Assembly: GCF_900167155.1 (NCBI RefSeq)
Contig: NZ_FUXU01000027.1
Coordinates: forward strand, 1-53,009
Length of the DNA: 53,009 bases
Reading direction: 5' to 3'
Origin: Enterovibrio nigricans DSM 22720
Lineage (GTDB): Bacteria; Pseudomonadota; Gammaproteobacteria; Enterobacterales; Vibrionaceae
The position numbers and the translations under genes were made by a program. This document shows positions 17,812 to 26,376 of this stretch, in pieces (the stretch's first letter is position 1; each line of letters opens with the position of its first letter). The notes beneath the pieces are model-generated. The model did not search any database. It saw nothing but the letters and a program-made list of their open reading frames with translations, and was not told the origin of the DNA.

Positions 17812-18245
17812 CGACGTCACAACAAGTACGCTTTAACTTCGAAACTTAGAGTGCAGAGAAATCTAAAATCTGTCAAATCAGCAAAAAACAACATCAAAAA
17901 AACAAAATTGCGTTACACCACAACCACATAGGGGATATATACCGAGTTAGGTCACAATCCTGAAATCTTATTGTCAATTTTCTGTAAACTTACACGCAAA
18001 ACACCACCAGAATAATTAACCTAATTCACCATGTAAAACACACAAAAACAGAATATTAAACTACAAATTATCAACATAAATAGTGAATGGCATTCCCCTT
18101 GGATTTCATAGTGATAGCTAATATTAGTTCAATCGGTATTCGTGATCCTCGTCTCAAAAAATAAAATAAATGCACGAATACTTGAACTCTTTCACATTCT
18201 ACAAGCGTGTTATACTACGGCTCCCAACCTAACTTTGTGCCAAAC
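17812..18245. other. AT-rich intergenic region between divergent porin and dinG
   Basis: About 430 bases without a gene. It is markedly A/T-rich with several A tracts (for example 17882-17914), which suggests bent DNA or nucleoid-protein binding upstream of the porin gene. A TATACT element at 18210-18215 just before dinG may be its -10 box; I see no convincing -35 box and no LexA box. Confidence 0.5.
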
Positions 18246-20324
18246 ATGCTTAGTCAATCAGTCAAAAAAGACATTCGTTGCAGCTACGAGAATTTGAAAG
18301 CGCAATTGCAAAATTTTATACCAAGAAAGGCACAGAACTATTTGGTAGCAGAAATCGCCAAAACCCTTGCGGGGGAATACAACCCTAAACGTCGTATCAT
18401 CGTAGCTGAAGCTGGAACAGGCATCGGGAAATCAATGGCTTACCTAATGGGTGCAATACCGTTTGCGCTCAACAATAATAAGAAAGTCGTTGTGTCTACC
18501 GCGACAGTTGCGCTACAAGAACAGCTGTTTGAGAAAGACCTCCCTCTGTTTCGTCGCGTACTTCCAAAAGAATTCAGTTTTGTATTAGCGAAGGGGCGTC
18601 AGCGCTATTGTTGTGCGGAAAAACTGGCTTCTGCCGCTGGTGCAGAGGGAGCAGGACAACAAACACTTTTTGAGCAAAAACCTAAAAAATCGGATATTGA
18701 ACTTATCAATACCATGCTGAGTGCATTGTCTCGCGGCAAATGGGATGGTGATAGAGATGCTTGGCCAAAACCTATTCCTAACCATATCTGGCAAACGATT
18801 GTGTCAGATAAGCACACGTGTCACTCCGGACTCAGTGCTCACCGCCAATGCCCTTTCGCGAAAGCCAGAGAGCACCTCGATAAAGCCGATGTCATTGTCG
18901 CGAACCACAGCTTATTAATGGCGGACCTCGAATTAGGTGGTGGCGTCATTCTTCCCGAGCCAGAGCAATCGCTATATATGATTGACGAAGCGCATCACCT
19001 GCCAATCGTCGCCAGAGACTTTTCGTCAGCCGCAGCCAGCTTACTCGGTGCGTCAGCATGGTTAGAAAAACTGAACCAATCTGCGTCAAAAATTGCCAAT
19101 GCCGGGGATATAAAAAGAAGTAATCGGTTTTTAGACAGCTTGCAGTCGGGCATTCAAGTACTCATTCCTTCGTTACGCACTGTCAGAGACATGCTACGCC
19201 AATTGCCATTGAGCAAGGATGGCACCTATCGTTTTGAAAATGGCGAACTACCCGATGCGCTGGTTACCGAAGCCAAAGAACTACAAAAAGCAGCAAAAAA
19301 AGCGACGCAATCTTTAGGGAAGTTGCACGATCTGATTGCGGAACGGGTAAAAGACGGAGAAATCCGCAGCAGCCTTGCTGACCCGATCATGGCCGAATCC
19401 GCTTTCTTTCTACAGCGTCTCGAAAATCTCGAAAAGGTCTGGACATTGATGGCGCAGCCCAATTCTGACAAAGGTGCACCGCTAGCACGTTGGATTGAGC
19501 AGTGTCCAGAAAAAGAAAGTGATCTCATTGTTCATGTCTCACCACTGGAAATCGGATGGCGACTTGATCAGCTTCTATGGTCGAAAGCGGCAGGCGTGGC
19601 GTTATTATCAGCAACACTCAGAGCATTAAACAGCTTTAACTATTTTTGCCGTCAGGTTGGTTTGGATGAAAATGACGGCACACGGTTTCTTGCGCTGCCT
19701 TCGCCATTTAACTACCAAGAAAATGCGCGACTGGTCGTTCCATCAATGCCCTGTGAGCCACAAGAAGACAAGTTCACTGAAATACTGCCAGATGTCCTAT
19801 TCGAATATCTGGAGGGGCAGACATCGAGCTTGGTGCTCTTTTCCTCATACTGGCAAATGAACCAAGTCGCCGACAAAATGCGCGCGCAAATGAAAAAGAA
19901 TGCTTGGGAACTGCACGTGCAAGGCGAGTCTTCACGCTCCGTAATTTTGGATGCCCACCGTAAGTGTTGCGAGAAAGGGAAAGTCAGTGTCCTCTTTGGT
20001 ACGGGTAGCTTCTCTGAAGGCCTTGATTTACCCGGCGACCAGCTTACTAACCTCATTATTACTAAGATCCCGTTTGCCGTACCGACGTCGCCCGTCGAAG
20101 AGGCACATGCTGAATACATTGAAAGTAAAGGTGGCAATCCATTTTTGCAAATTGCAGTACCTGAAGCCAGTAAAAAGCTTGTACAATCAGCGGGTAGACT
20201 ACTACGCAAAGAACATGATTCGGGAAGAGTCGTACTGCTTGACCGGCGCATCATAAGCCGACGCTATGGAAAAGCCCTGCTGGATTCCTTACCTCCGTTT
20301 CAACGTATTATCGAACACACGTAA
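18246..20324 (+). CDS. dinG: ATP-dependent DNA helicase DinG
   Basis: A 692-residue XPD-like superfamily 2 helicase that unwinds DNA 5' to 3', including R-loops. Walker A AEAGTGIGKS is at 54-63, the DEAH box at 247-250, and the C-terminal helicase motifs include SATLRALNSF and QSAGRLLRKEHDSG. Iron-sulfur candidates are C122/C123 (RYCCAEKL), C192 and C202 (HTCHSGLSAHRQCPF). E. coli DinG has four ligands with three cysteines in the second group; here the middle one seems absent, and C122 next to C123 is extra. I chose ATG 18246 (MLSQSVKKD) because the upstream GTG at 18207 overlaps a likely -10 box. The yfcA-like gene follows after 10 bases. Confidence 0.92.
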   Translation: MLSQSVKKDIRCSYENLKAQLQNFIPRKAQNYLVAEIAKTLAGEYNPKRRIIVAEAGTGIGKSMAYLMGAIPFALNNNKKVVVSTATVALQEQLFEKDLPLFRRVLPKEFSFVLAKGRQRYCCAEKLASAAGAEGAGQQTLFEQKPKKSDIELINTMLSALSRGKWDGDRDAWPKPIPNHIWQTIVSDKHTCHSGLSAHRQCPFAKAREHLDKADVIVANHSLLMADLELGGGVILPEPEQSLYMIDEAHHLPIVARDFSSAAASLLGASAWLEKLNQSASKIANAGDIKRSNRFLDSLQSGIQVLIPSLRTVRDMLRQLPLSKDGTYRFENGELPDALVTEAKELQKAAKKATQSLGKLHDLIAERVKDGEIRSSLADPIMAESAFFLQRLENLEKVWTLMAQPNSDKGAPLARWIEQCPEKESDLIVHVSPLEIGWRLDQLLWSKAAGVALLSATLRALNSFNYFCRQVGLDENDGTRFLALPSPFNYQENARLVVPSMPCEPQEDKFTEILPDVLFEYLEGQTSSLVLFSSYWQMNQVADKMRAQMKKNAWELHVQGESSRSVILDAHRKCCEKGKVSVLFGTGSFSEGLDLPGDQLTNLIITKIPFAVPTSPVEEAHAEYIESKGGNPFLQIAVPEASKKLVQSAGRLLRKEHDSGRVVLLDRRIISRRYGKALLDSLPPFQRIIEHT

Positions 20325-20334
20325 GAATATAAGA

Positions 20335-21108
20335 ATGCTTGAACTTATGGATCCTACCGCCATCGCCATTTTGGCTGTGGTGGCTTTCTCTGCTGGTTTT
20401 ATCGACGCAGTAGCTGGTGGAGGTGGCATGCTCACCGTCCCTGCATTGCTTTCTATTGGCCTTCCACCCCACGTTGCCTTGGGTACAAATAAACTATCCG
20501 CCACGTTTGCTTCTTCAACCGCTGCCATTACCTATTACCGTAAAAAACTGTTCTCTCCTGAATTTTGGAAACACGCATTCGCCGCTACCTTCATTGGCGC
20601 CATATTCGGCACACTATTGGTTGATTACATAAGTACTGAGTGGCTAGAAAAGGCCCTTCCGCTCGTCATTTTGGCCACTGCGGTCTACACCATCTGGCAC
20701 CCACAACCTAAAGCTGACAATCATTTCTTACCGAAAGTCGACCCAAACCTAAGCAAAAAGCAATGGGGGCAAGGCCTAACACTCGGTTTTTATGATGGAG
20801 TCATCGGCCCAGGCACGGGTGCATTCTGGACAGTCTCTTCAATGTCTCTTTATAAGATGAACATTTTGCTGTCTTCTGGTCTCGCTAAGGCCATGAACTT
20901 CACCAGTAATATCACGTCGCTCGTGACCTTTATCATGCTCGGTCATGTAAACTGGGCCATCGGGCTAACCATGGGTGTATGCTTGATGTGCGGTGCATAC
21001 TTGGGTGCAAATTCCGCCATTAAGTTTGGCGCAAAATTTATTCGCCCCGTCTTTGTTACTGTAGTGGTCGTACTTGCCGTAAAACTCGCTTATAGTGCTT
21101 GGTTTTAA
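20335..21108 (+). CDS. yfcA: TauE/SafE family membrane permease (YfcA-like)
   Basis: A 257-residue membrane protein with about eight helices. The family repeats are visible: SAGFIDAVAGGGGMLTVPALL ... GTNKLSATFAS in the first half and GFYDGVIGPGTGAFW ... LAKAMNFTSNITSL in the second. This inverted duplication is characteristic of the sulfite/sulfoacetate exporter family, but substrates are mostly unproven. The open frame runs 23 codons further upstream inside dinG; the ATG at 20335 lies 10 bases after the dinG stop and is the natural start. It probably shares a transcript with dinG and priC. Confidence 0.88.
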   Translation: MLELMDPTAIAILAVVAFSAGFIDAVAGGGGMLTVPALLSIGLPPHVALGTNKLSATFASSTAAITYYRKKLFSPEFWKHAFAATFIGAIFGTLLVDYISTEWLEKALPLVILATAVYTIWHPQPKADNHFLPKVDPNLSKKQWGQGLTLGFYDGVIGPGTGAFWTVSSMSLYKMNILLSSGLAKAMNFTSNITSLVTFIMLGHVNWAIGLTMGVCLMCGAYLGANSAIKFGAKFIRPVFVTVVVVLAVKLAYSAWF

Positions 21109-21126
21109 CACCACTGTTGAGAACCC

Positions 21127-21675
21127 ATGGATTTAACCCAATTAAAGTCAGAGTTGCAGTCACTCGCAACCAAGGCTGCAGACATTGATAGACGACGAGG
21201 TGAAGGCGCAAAACCTTTGTTCGACGAGCGTCTATTCACCTGTTTGTCGCGTCTGTTAAGTCCATGCGTGACAGAAGCGAGAAGTGTTGTTGATACACTC
21301 GAACGTGAAAAGGAGAGTGGAAGACTCTCCAGCCTTCGTGCAGCACACCTTTGCGAAAAATTAGTAAATCAAATAAGTGCCCTTCAACGAGAAGTCGCTA
21401 CGGTATCAGTCAGGGCGAAAGAAAAGACGTACGCCCCAAAAATGCGATCCTCTATCAGCCAGCTTTACCAGGATTTAGCGCAACATCAGGAATGGGAAAG
21501 ACGGCTTTCTGATATGGTTAGAGACGCTGAATCCAAACTAGGGCACTGTGGATCGCTATCTGAGCAGCAAGCGGCACAAAAGCTTCTGTTAACGACCGAG
21601 AAAAGGCTTTTACGCTGCAGGGAAGCAAAGCAAAAAATCGAGTCTCGAATTTCATTCAGGGAAAAGAAAGGCTGA
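21127..21675 (+). CDS. priC: primosomal replication protein PriC
   Basis: A 182-residue helical protein for replication restart: PriC recognises forks with gaps and helps reload DnaB. The most characteristic segment is YQDLAQHQEWERRLSDMVRDAESKLG (PriC has HQDFERRLREM). The overall all-helical, Arg/Glu-rich composition and length (E. coli 175) agree. The stop overlaps the next start (TGATG), so translation of the deacetylase-like gene is coupled to it. In E. coli priC is followed by ybaM (rsmS), with nothing between them. Confidence 0.88.
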   Translation: MDLTQLKSELQSLATKAADIDRRRGEGAKPLFDERLFTCLSRLLSPCVTEARSVVDTLEREKESGRLSSLRAAHLCEKLVNQISALQREVATVSVRAKEKTYAPKMRSSISQLYQDLAQHQEWERRLSDMVRDAESKLGHCGSLSEQQAAQKLLLTTEKRLLRCREAKQKIESRISFREKKG

Positions 21676-22601
21676 TGCTACCTGTCGTTTATCACCCGAT
21701 ATACTCAGATTTTCCTATACCTGATGGACACCGATACCCCCTTTCAAAGTACCGGTTGTTAAATGAGTATCTGGCCGACAACTTATGGCCAGTGAGTGTG
21801 TATACACCTTCAGCTATTGATACTTCCGCGCTGAAAGAAATCCATGCTGCGGAATACGTCGATACTCTCCTTTCTGGCAGCATCCCGTTGGTCAAAATGC
21901 GACGGATTGGATTTCCCTGGAGCAATATCCTTGTGACGCGAAGCCTAACATCCTTAGGCGGCACAACATTAACCGTAGATCTCGCTATAGAGCACGGCGT
22001 CGCTATTCACCTCACTGGCGGCTATCACCACGCTCATTACGATTTCGGAAGCGGTTTTTGCCTATTTAATGACTTGGTGTTAGCAGCTAACCATGCGTTG
22101 AAATTCGAGAATATCGATAAAGTTCTTATTGTAGATTGTGATGTTCACCATGGCGATGGCACCGCGAGTCTGACTGCAAACCGAGCAGACATCATCACCT
22201 TATCGGTACACTGCGAAAAAAACTTCCCCTCTCGCAAGCCCGACTCGAATATCGATTTTCCGCTCCCTATCGATACCGACTCCGAAAATTATTTAAACGC
22301 GTTTTTACCCTGTTTACGTCTTGCACTTGCCCAGCACCAACCTGACATGGTGATTTATGATGCAGGCGTAGATATCCACCACGCCGACGAACTCGGGTAT
22401 CTCTCCGTATGCCAAGATGGCATTTCGAAAAGAGATACTGCCGTTTTTGAAGCTTGCAGTGCCCACCAAGTTCCTGTTGCCGCTGTGATTGGGGGAGGCT
22501 ATCACACTAATCATACGCAATTGATACCTTTACACGCAGAACTCATTCGCGCAGCAATCAATACCTACTATCCCACGACTTGGAATACAAACCATGACTG
22601 A
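21675..22601 (+). CDS. histone deacetylase-family zinc hydrolase (AcuC-like)
   Basis: A 308-residue enzyme of the arginase/deacetylase fold. Active-site pieces are in order: TGGYHHAHYDFGSGFCLFND (charge-relay histidines HH), DCDVHHGDGT (zinc Asp and His), DAGVDIHHADELG (second zinc Asp) and GGGYH near the end. All metal and catalytic residues seem present, so it should be an active amidohydrolase on acetylated lysines, polyamines or similar; bacterial substrates are usually unknown. It is wedged between priC (1-base overlap) and rsmS (8-base overlap), so all three are translationally coupled. Confidence 0.88.
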   Translation: MLPVVYHPIYSDFPIPDGHRYPLSKYRLLNEYLADNLWPVSVYTPSAIDTSALKEIHAAEYVDTLLSGSIPLVKMRRIGFPWSNILVTRSLTSLGGTTLTVDLAIEHGVAIHLTGGYHHAHYDFGSGFCLFNDLVLAANHALKFENIDKVLIVDCDVHHGDGTASLTANRADIITLSVHCEKNFPSRKPDSNIDFPLPIDTDSENYLNAFLPCLRLALAQHQPDMVIYDAGVDIHHADELGYLSVCQDGISKRDTAVFEACSAHQVPVAAVIGGGYHTNHTQLIPLHAELIRAAINTYYPTTWNTNHD

Positions 22602-22776
22602 CCACGGACTAGAAAACGCGCTAGAAGATGTAAAACTGGCTGTTGATTTAATCTACTTGCTGGAAAGCAATGAGGTTGATCCTCGTATTGCACTTAGTGC
22701 ATTGAACATGGTGAAACAAGATTTAGAGCGAAAAATCCGTGAAGACAGCCCAAATTCCGACTCCTCGTCAGAATAA
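22594..22776 (+). CDS. rsmS: small regulator RsmS (YbaM)
   Basis: A 60-residue protein closely resembling E. coli YbaM: LENALEDVKLAVDLIYLLESNEVDP, then ALSALNMVKQDLERK. YbaM was renamed RsmS after work in Pectobacterium, where it affects exoenzymes, and the E. coli protein is linked to priC-dependent replication. It overlaps the deacetylase-like gene by 8 bases and keeps the priC-rsmS neighbourhood. Confidence 0.85.
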   Translation: MTDHGLENALEDVKLAVDLIYLLESNEVDPRIALSALNMVKQDLERKIREDSPNSDSSSE

Positions 22777-22960
22777 GCTAACAAAAACGCGCCGCAATCG
22801 TTTTCCTCTTTAAAATCATTTCCTTCATGTTAACTCGACTAGCACTTTCTGTTGCTATGAATTGGTTTTTATATTTCATTCGTCTAATTATTAGCCAATC
22901 GCGCAAATTATAAGATGCCCATTCCACAAATTTGAAGTATTATCCTGCCGTTTTTCTTAG

Positions 22961-23187
22961 TCTGGCTCTTCGCCAATTAAGAAACTGGCCGTAGAAGAAA
23001 ACTCAAATGGAATTGGAGAAAGCAGGGAGCAATCCTTGCACGCATACTGGCCATTGATCTCTGCACGGAAGCGTCGCCAGGGTGGCTTTCACCCAAGGCA
23101 GAGAGCTGAATAAGGAAGTTTCAGATCGTTTGTCGCCTCCTTACTCGCTCAACTGCTTCTTTTATTTTGACGACAGTAGAGTTTGTT
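22961..23187 (+). promoter_or_regulatory. long structured 5' leader before the AGCS symporter, candidate cis-regulatory RNA
   Basis: The 411 bases between rsmS and the symporter hold no gene. The last 230 are GC-richer than the preceding stretch and fold-prone. Stems seen: TCTCTGC (23058-23064) with GCAGAGA (23098-23104), enclosing GGGTG (23080-23084) with CACCC (23090-23094); then CTGAA (23106-23110) with TTCAG (23120-23124); and CTGGC (23047) with GCCAG (23076). Bases 22777-22960 show nothing clear. V. cholerae has a glycine riboswitch before a similar transporter, but the conserved glycine-riboswitch strings are not present. Class unknown. Confidence 0.5.
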
Positions 23188-24606
23188 ATGACGGAACTAA
23201 AAGAACTATTTGTTTCCTTTGTCGATGCCGGGAATGGCTTATTGTGGGGAAGCGTACTTGTTTATCTTTTGATCGGCGCGGGTCTGTATTTCACTTTTCG
23301 TACCGGTTTCCTGCAATTCCGCTCGTTTGGGCACATGATTCAACTCATCAAAGGTAGCCGTGAAGGTGCCGATGGTGGTATTTCCTCTTTCCAAGCATTC
23401 AGTACCAGTCTTGCAGCACGTGTAGGTACCGGCAACATGGCTGGCGTGGCAGTTGCAATCTATCTGGGTGGCCCAGGTGCCGTATTCTGGATGTGGGTAA
23501 CAGCCCTTGTAGGTATGTCCACCAGCTTTGCCGAGTCTACGCTCGCACAGGCATACAAAATTAATCACAAAGACAACACCTTCCGTGGTGGTCCGGCTTA
23601 CTACATTGAAAAAGGCTTGGGTCAGCGTTGGTTGGGTATCGCTTTCGCAATCTGTTTGATCATCGCATTTGGTTTGGCCTTTAACGGTGTTCAATCAAAC
23701 TCAATTGCAGCAGCAATGAACACAGCGTTTGGTACGGATAACACCTGGGTGGGTATCATCCTTGCACTGGCAACTGCGCCAATCATCTTTGGTGGCATGC
23801 GCTCTGTAGCACGAGCAGCAGAACTGATCGTGCCATTTATGGCGATTGGTTATTTGCTGGTTGCGCTTTACGTTATCGCTATCAACATCACTTTGCTGCC
23901 AGACGTCTTCGCGACCATTATTGGCAGCGCGCTAGGCTTCGAACAAGCGGCTGGTGGTGCATTGGGTGCGGCGATGATGCAAGGTATCAAGCGCGGTCTG
24001 TTCTCAAACGAAGCAGGTATGGGTTCTGCGCCTAACGCCGCAGCAACAGCGACAACCAGTCCGAACCACCCAGTGGCTCAAGGTTACGTTCAGATGCTGG
24101 GTGTATTCATTGACACCATCGTTATCTGTACAGCAACCGCCGCTATCATTTTGCTTTCTGGCATGCTGGATCCAAGCAGCGAACTGACCGGTATTGCGTT
24201 AACGCAAGCGGCGTTGGTTCAGGAAGTTGGTCCATGGGGTGCAGGCTTTATCGCCATTGCTATCTTGTTATTCGCATTCACCTCGCTGATTGCTAACTAC
24301 TCGTATGGCGAGTCGAACATTGAATACATCTTCAAGAGCAAAGTGGCTATCAACATCTACCGTGCAGCGGTACTGGCGATGGTAGTTATCGGTGCGGTTG
24401 TTGACCTGCCAACTGTTTGGGCATTTGCAGACCTATCGATGGGTATGATGGCTATCATCAACCTTATCGCGATTCTGGCTTTGTCAGGTATCGTTATTGC
24501 ACTTCTGAAAGACTATGAATCGCAAGTAAAAGCAGGCAAGAACCCAACTTTTGATCGTAAGAAGTTCCCTAAGCTGGACAGAGATATCGACAAAGATGTT
24601 TGGTAA
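23188..24606 (+). CDS. alanine/glycine:cation symporter (AGCS family)
   Basis: A 472-residue membrane protein with about 11-12 helices, importing alanine, glycine or related amino acids with sodium or protons. Family signatures are GISSFQAFSTSLAARVGTGNMAGVA, GGPGAVFWMW, GGPAYYIEKGLG, and GLFSNEAGMGSAPNAAATA in the second half. The frame is open seven codons upstream from a TTG, but the ATG MTELKELF at 23188 fits the family start. It is monocistronic with a strong terminator and a long leader that may regulate it. Confidence 0.93.
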   Translation: MTELKELFVSFVDAGNGLLWGSVLVYLLIGAGLYFTFRTGFLQFRSFGHMIQLIKGSREGADGGISSFQAFSTSLAARVGTGNMAGVAVAIYLGGPGAVFWMWVTALVGMSTSFAESTLAQAYKINHKDNTFRGGPAYYIEKGLGQRWLGIAFAICLIIAFGLAFNGVQSNSIAAAMNTAFGTDNTWVGIILALATAPIIFGGMRSVARAAELIVPFMAIGYLLVALYVIAINITLLPDVFATIIGSALGFEQAAGGALGAAMMQGIKRGLFSNEAGMGSAPNAAATATTSPNHPVAQGYVQMLGVFIDTIVICTATAAIILLSGMLDPSSELTGIALTQAALVQEVGPWGAGFIAIAILLFAFTSLIANYSYGESNIEYIFKSKVAINIYRAAVLAMVVIGAVVDLPTVWAFADLSMGMMAIINLIAILALSGIVIALLKDYESQVKAGKNPTFDRKKFPKLDRDIDKDVW

Positions 24607-24630
24607 ACAAAAATAACAACACAACATCAA

Positions 24631-24656
24631 AAAAGGGAGCCTTAGGCTCCCTTTTC
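24631..24656 (+). terminator. terminator shared by the symporter and the TIGR02647-like gene
   Basis: AAAAGGGAGCC and GGCTCCCTTTT form an 11-bp stem with a TTA loop. A and T runs on both sides let it work in both directions, and the two genes are convergent. Confidence 0.9.
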
Positions 24657-24670
24657 TTTGTCTATATCAA

Positions 24671-24910
24671 TCAATGTACGGATTTAAGAATCCTCAAAGC
24701 CTCTTTGGCATGCTCCACAGCATCACGACCAATTGAAGTCAAATACCCACCGTCTTTTGCCGTCACCAACTTTTTGTCATACAAGCGTTCAGTCGCTGCC
24801 ACCAAAATAGGATCCGCATCGCTATGAACCTTAATGCCCGTCAATTCCGATGACAAAGAAAACTTTACCAACACGTTCATTTCATCAATTAACTCAGAAG
24901 TAAATGGCAT
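24671..24910 (-). CDS. small TIGR02647-type protein
   Basis: A 79-residue protein starting MPFTSELIDEMNVLVKFSLS and ending in a helix LTSIGRDAVEHAKEALRIL. It resembles the conserved small TIGR02647 family of Pseudomonas, Vibrio and Shewanella, whose members begin MPFT-x-E-L and look like a small helical, possibly winged-helix, domain. Function unknown. It has its own position between convergent terminator and the MFS gene on the same strand. Confidence 0.7.
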   Translation of the reverse strand: MPFTSELIDEMNVLVKFSLSSELTGIKVHSDADPILVAATERLYDKKLVTAKDGGYLTSIGRDAVEHAKEALRILKSVH

Positions 24911-25036
24911 ATCGCCTCCGCTGTTTCTTTCTGTTTGATATGACTATAGCCCTTCCTGCGTATGGGAATCTGTGCCGAGATCAAGAACAGGTTAATGCGT
25001 GCTAGAAAAATATTAAGCGGTGATAAAAAATATGAT

Positions 25037-26224
25037 TTAGCCCACATCCTCGGTAGGTCTGGTTCTCCACCACACGACTTCATTTCCCGCCTCTGGAGAT
25101 AACGGTACCATTCTGGCAAGCATCAAAGAACACAATGCGAGGCCTGTACCAAAGAGAAACACTGCGCTAGGGGAATGTAACCACACCAAACCCATCACCG
25201 CAGGGATAACAACAGCAGCAATGTGGTTGATGGTAAAACTCACACCCGCCGTCGATGCGATATCTTCTGGGTCGGCGATTTTTTGAAAATAGGTTTTTAT
25301 GGCAATTGCCATAGCAAAAAACAGGTGATCGACAACATAAAGCACACCCGCCATTGTTGCGTCTTCCACAAATGCATAACCGGTAAACACAGCTGCCAAT
25401 CCAATATATTCCACGGTCAACGCGCGCTTCTCACCGACTTTTCCAATCCACGATCCTATGCGTGAAGCAAATAACATATTGAACACATAGTTGACGATAA
25501 ACAGGAGGCTTACTTCACCCACCGAATATTCGAATTTTTCCACCATCATAAAGCCCGCAAATACGATGAAAATCTGCCGGCGGGCACCGCTTAAAAACGT
25601 GAGCCCATAATACAACCAATAGCGTTTACGCAAGATCAACGTCTTTGCCTGAACATGTGGAGACGAAAAGGATGGAAAACTGCTCCACAGCACAAGAGTT
25701 GCTATGAGACCAAAAAAGCCAAACAGCATATACACCGCATTGTAACTGGCACTGAACAATTCCATCATCACCCATACTGTGCCGTAAGCAAGAAGGCTGG
25801 CCGCACCTTTCCACGCAAGCACCTGCCCCATAAAATTGGCACTTTTGTCTTTGTCTATCCATTGCAGCGTGAGTGATTGATTTACTGTTTCGAAGTAGTG
25901 AAACCCAACAGACATCACGAGTGTGGTTAAGTAGAGTCCATATTCGCTCGGGAACCAGCCTGTCACCACGACACCAATACACATGACAATCAACGAGAGA
26001 ATGGCAAAGCGTTGTTCTTTAATCCAAAGCAAAAGATAGATGGCGGTAAAAGCGAGAAAGCCGGGCACTTCGCGCAGGCTCTGCAAAATCCCAATTTCAC
26101 GTCCTGTAAAACTGGCGCGCTCAACCACAAAATTATTTAGCAGTACATTCCAGACAGAAAACGTCATTGCCATGATAAACGCCATCGCAATAAGAAATAC
26201 GGGGGGTGTACGAAGTATTGACAC
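25037..26224 (-). CDS. MFS transporter of unknown substrate
   Basis: A 395-residue membrane protein with about 11-12 hydrophobic helices in two halves split near residue 195 by a short basic stretch (LILRKRYWLYYG). The helix pattern is that of the major facilitator superfamily, but I see none of the standard drug-efflux or sugar-transport signatures. It is monocistronic, placed between the small TIGR02647-like gene and the Tim44-like gene, all on the minus strand. Substrate cannot be inferred. Confidence 0.8.
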   Translation of the reverse strand: MSILRTPPVFLIAMAFIMAMTFSVWNVLLNNFVVERASFTGREIGILQSLREVPGFLAFTAIYLLLWIKEQRFAILSLIVMCIGVVVTGWFPSEYGLYLTTLVMSVGFHYFETVNQSLTLQWIDKDKSANFMGQVLAWKGAASLLAYGTVWVMMELFSASYNAVYMLFGFFGLIATLVLWSSFPSFSSPHVQAKTLILRKRYWLYYGLTFLSGARRQIFIVFAGFMMVEKFEYSVGEVSLLFIVNYVFNMLFASRIGSWIGKVGEKRALTVEYIGLAAVFTGYAFVEDATMAGVLYVVDHLFFAMAIAIKTYFQKIADPEDIASTAGVSFTINHIAAVVIPAVMGLVWLHSPSAVFLFGTGLALCSLMLARMVPLSPEAGNEVVWWRTRPTEDVG

Positions 26225-26328
26225 AGAAAATCGTCCTATATGTTGTTTGTCATCGTTCCCTGACAGTTGTTACTACTCTACCTGCATTTTCCTTTTTAAA
26301 CGAACCAACAAAAATAATGAACAAAAAA

Positions 26329-26353
26329 AAAGCGGCTGATAATCAGCCGCTTT
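26329..26353 (-). terminator. terminator of the Tim44-like gene
   Basis: AGCGGCTGAT and ATCAGCCGCT are a perfect 10-bp palindrome; the minus strand runs into nine T. It lies 24 bases after the stop. Confidence 0.88.
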
Positions 26354-26376
26354 CGCATTTGGAGGAAGTCTTGTTG

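Noticed and set aside
22961-23187. Glycine or lysine riboswitch upstream of the AGCS symporter
   Set aside because: The conserved strings of these classes (for example ACCGAAGG and CTCTCAGG for glycine) are not present. Short likenesses such as GCGTCGCC are not enough to name a class.
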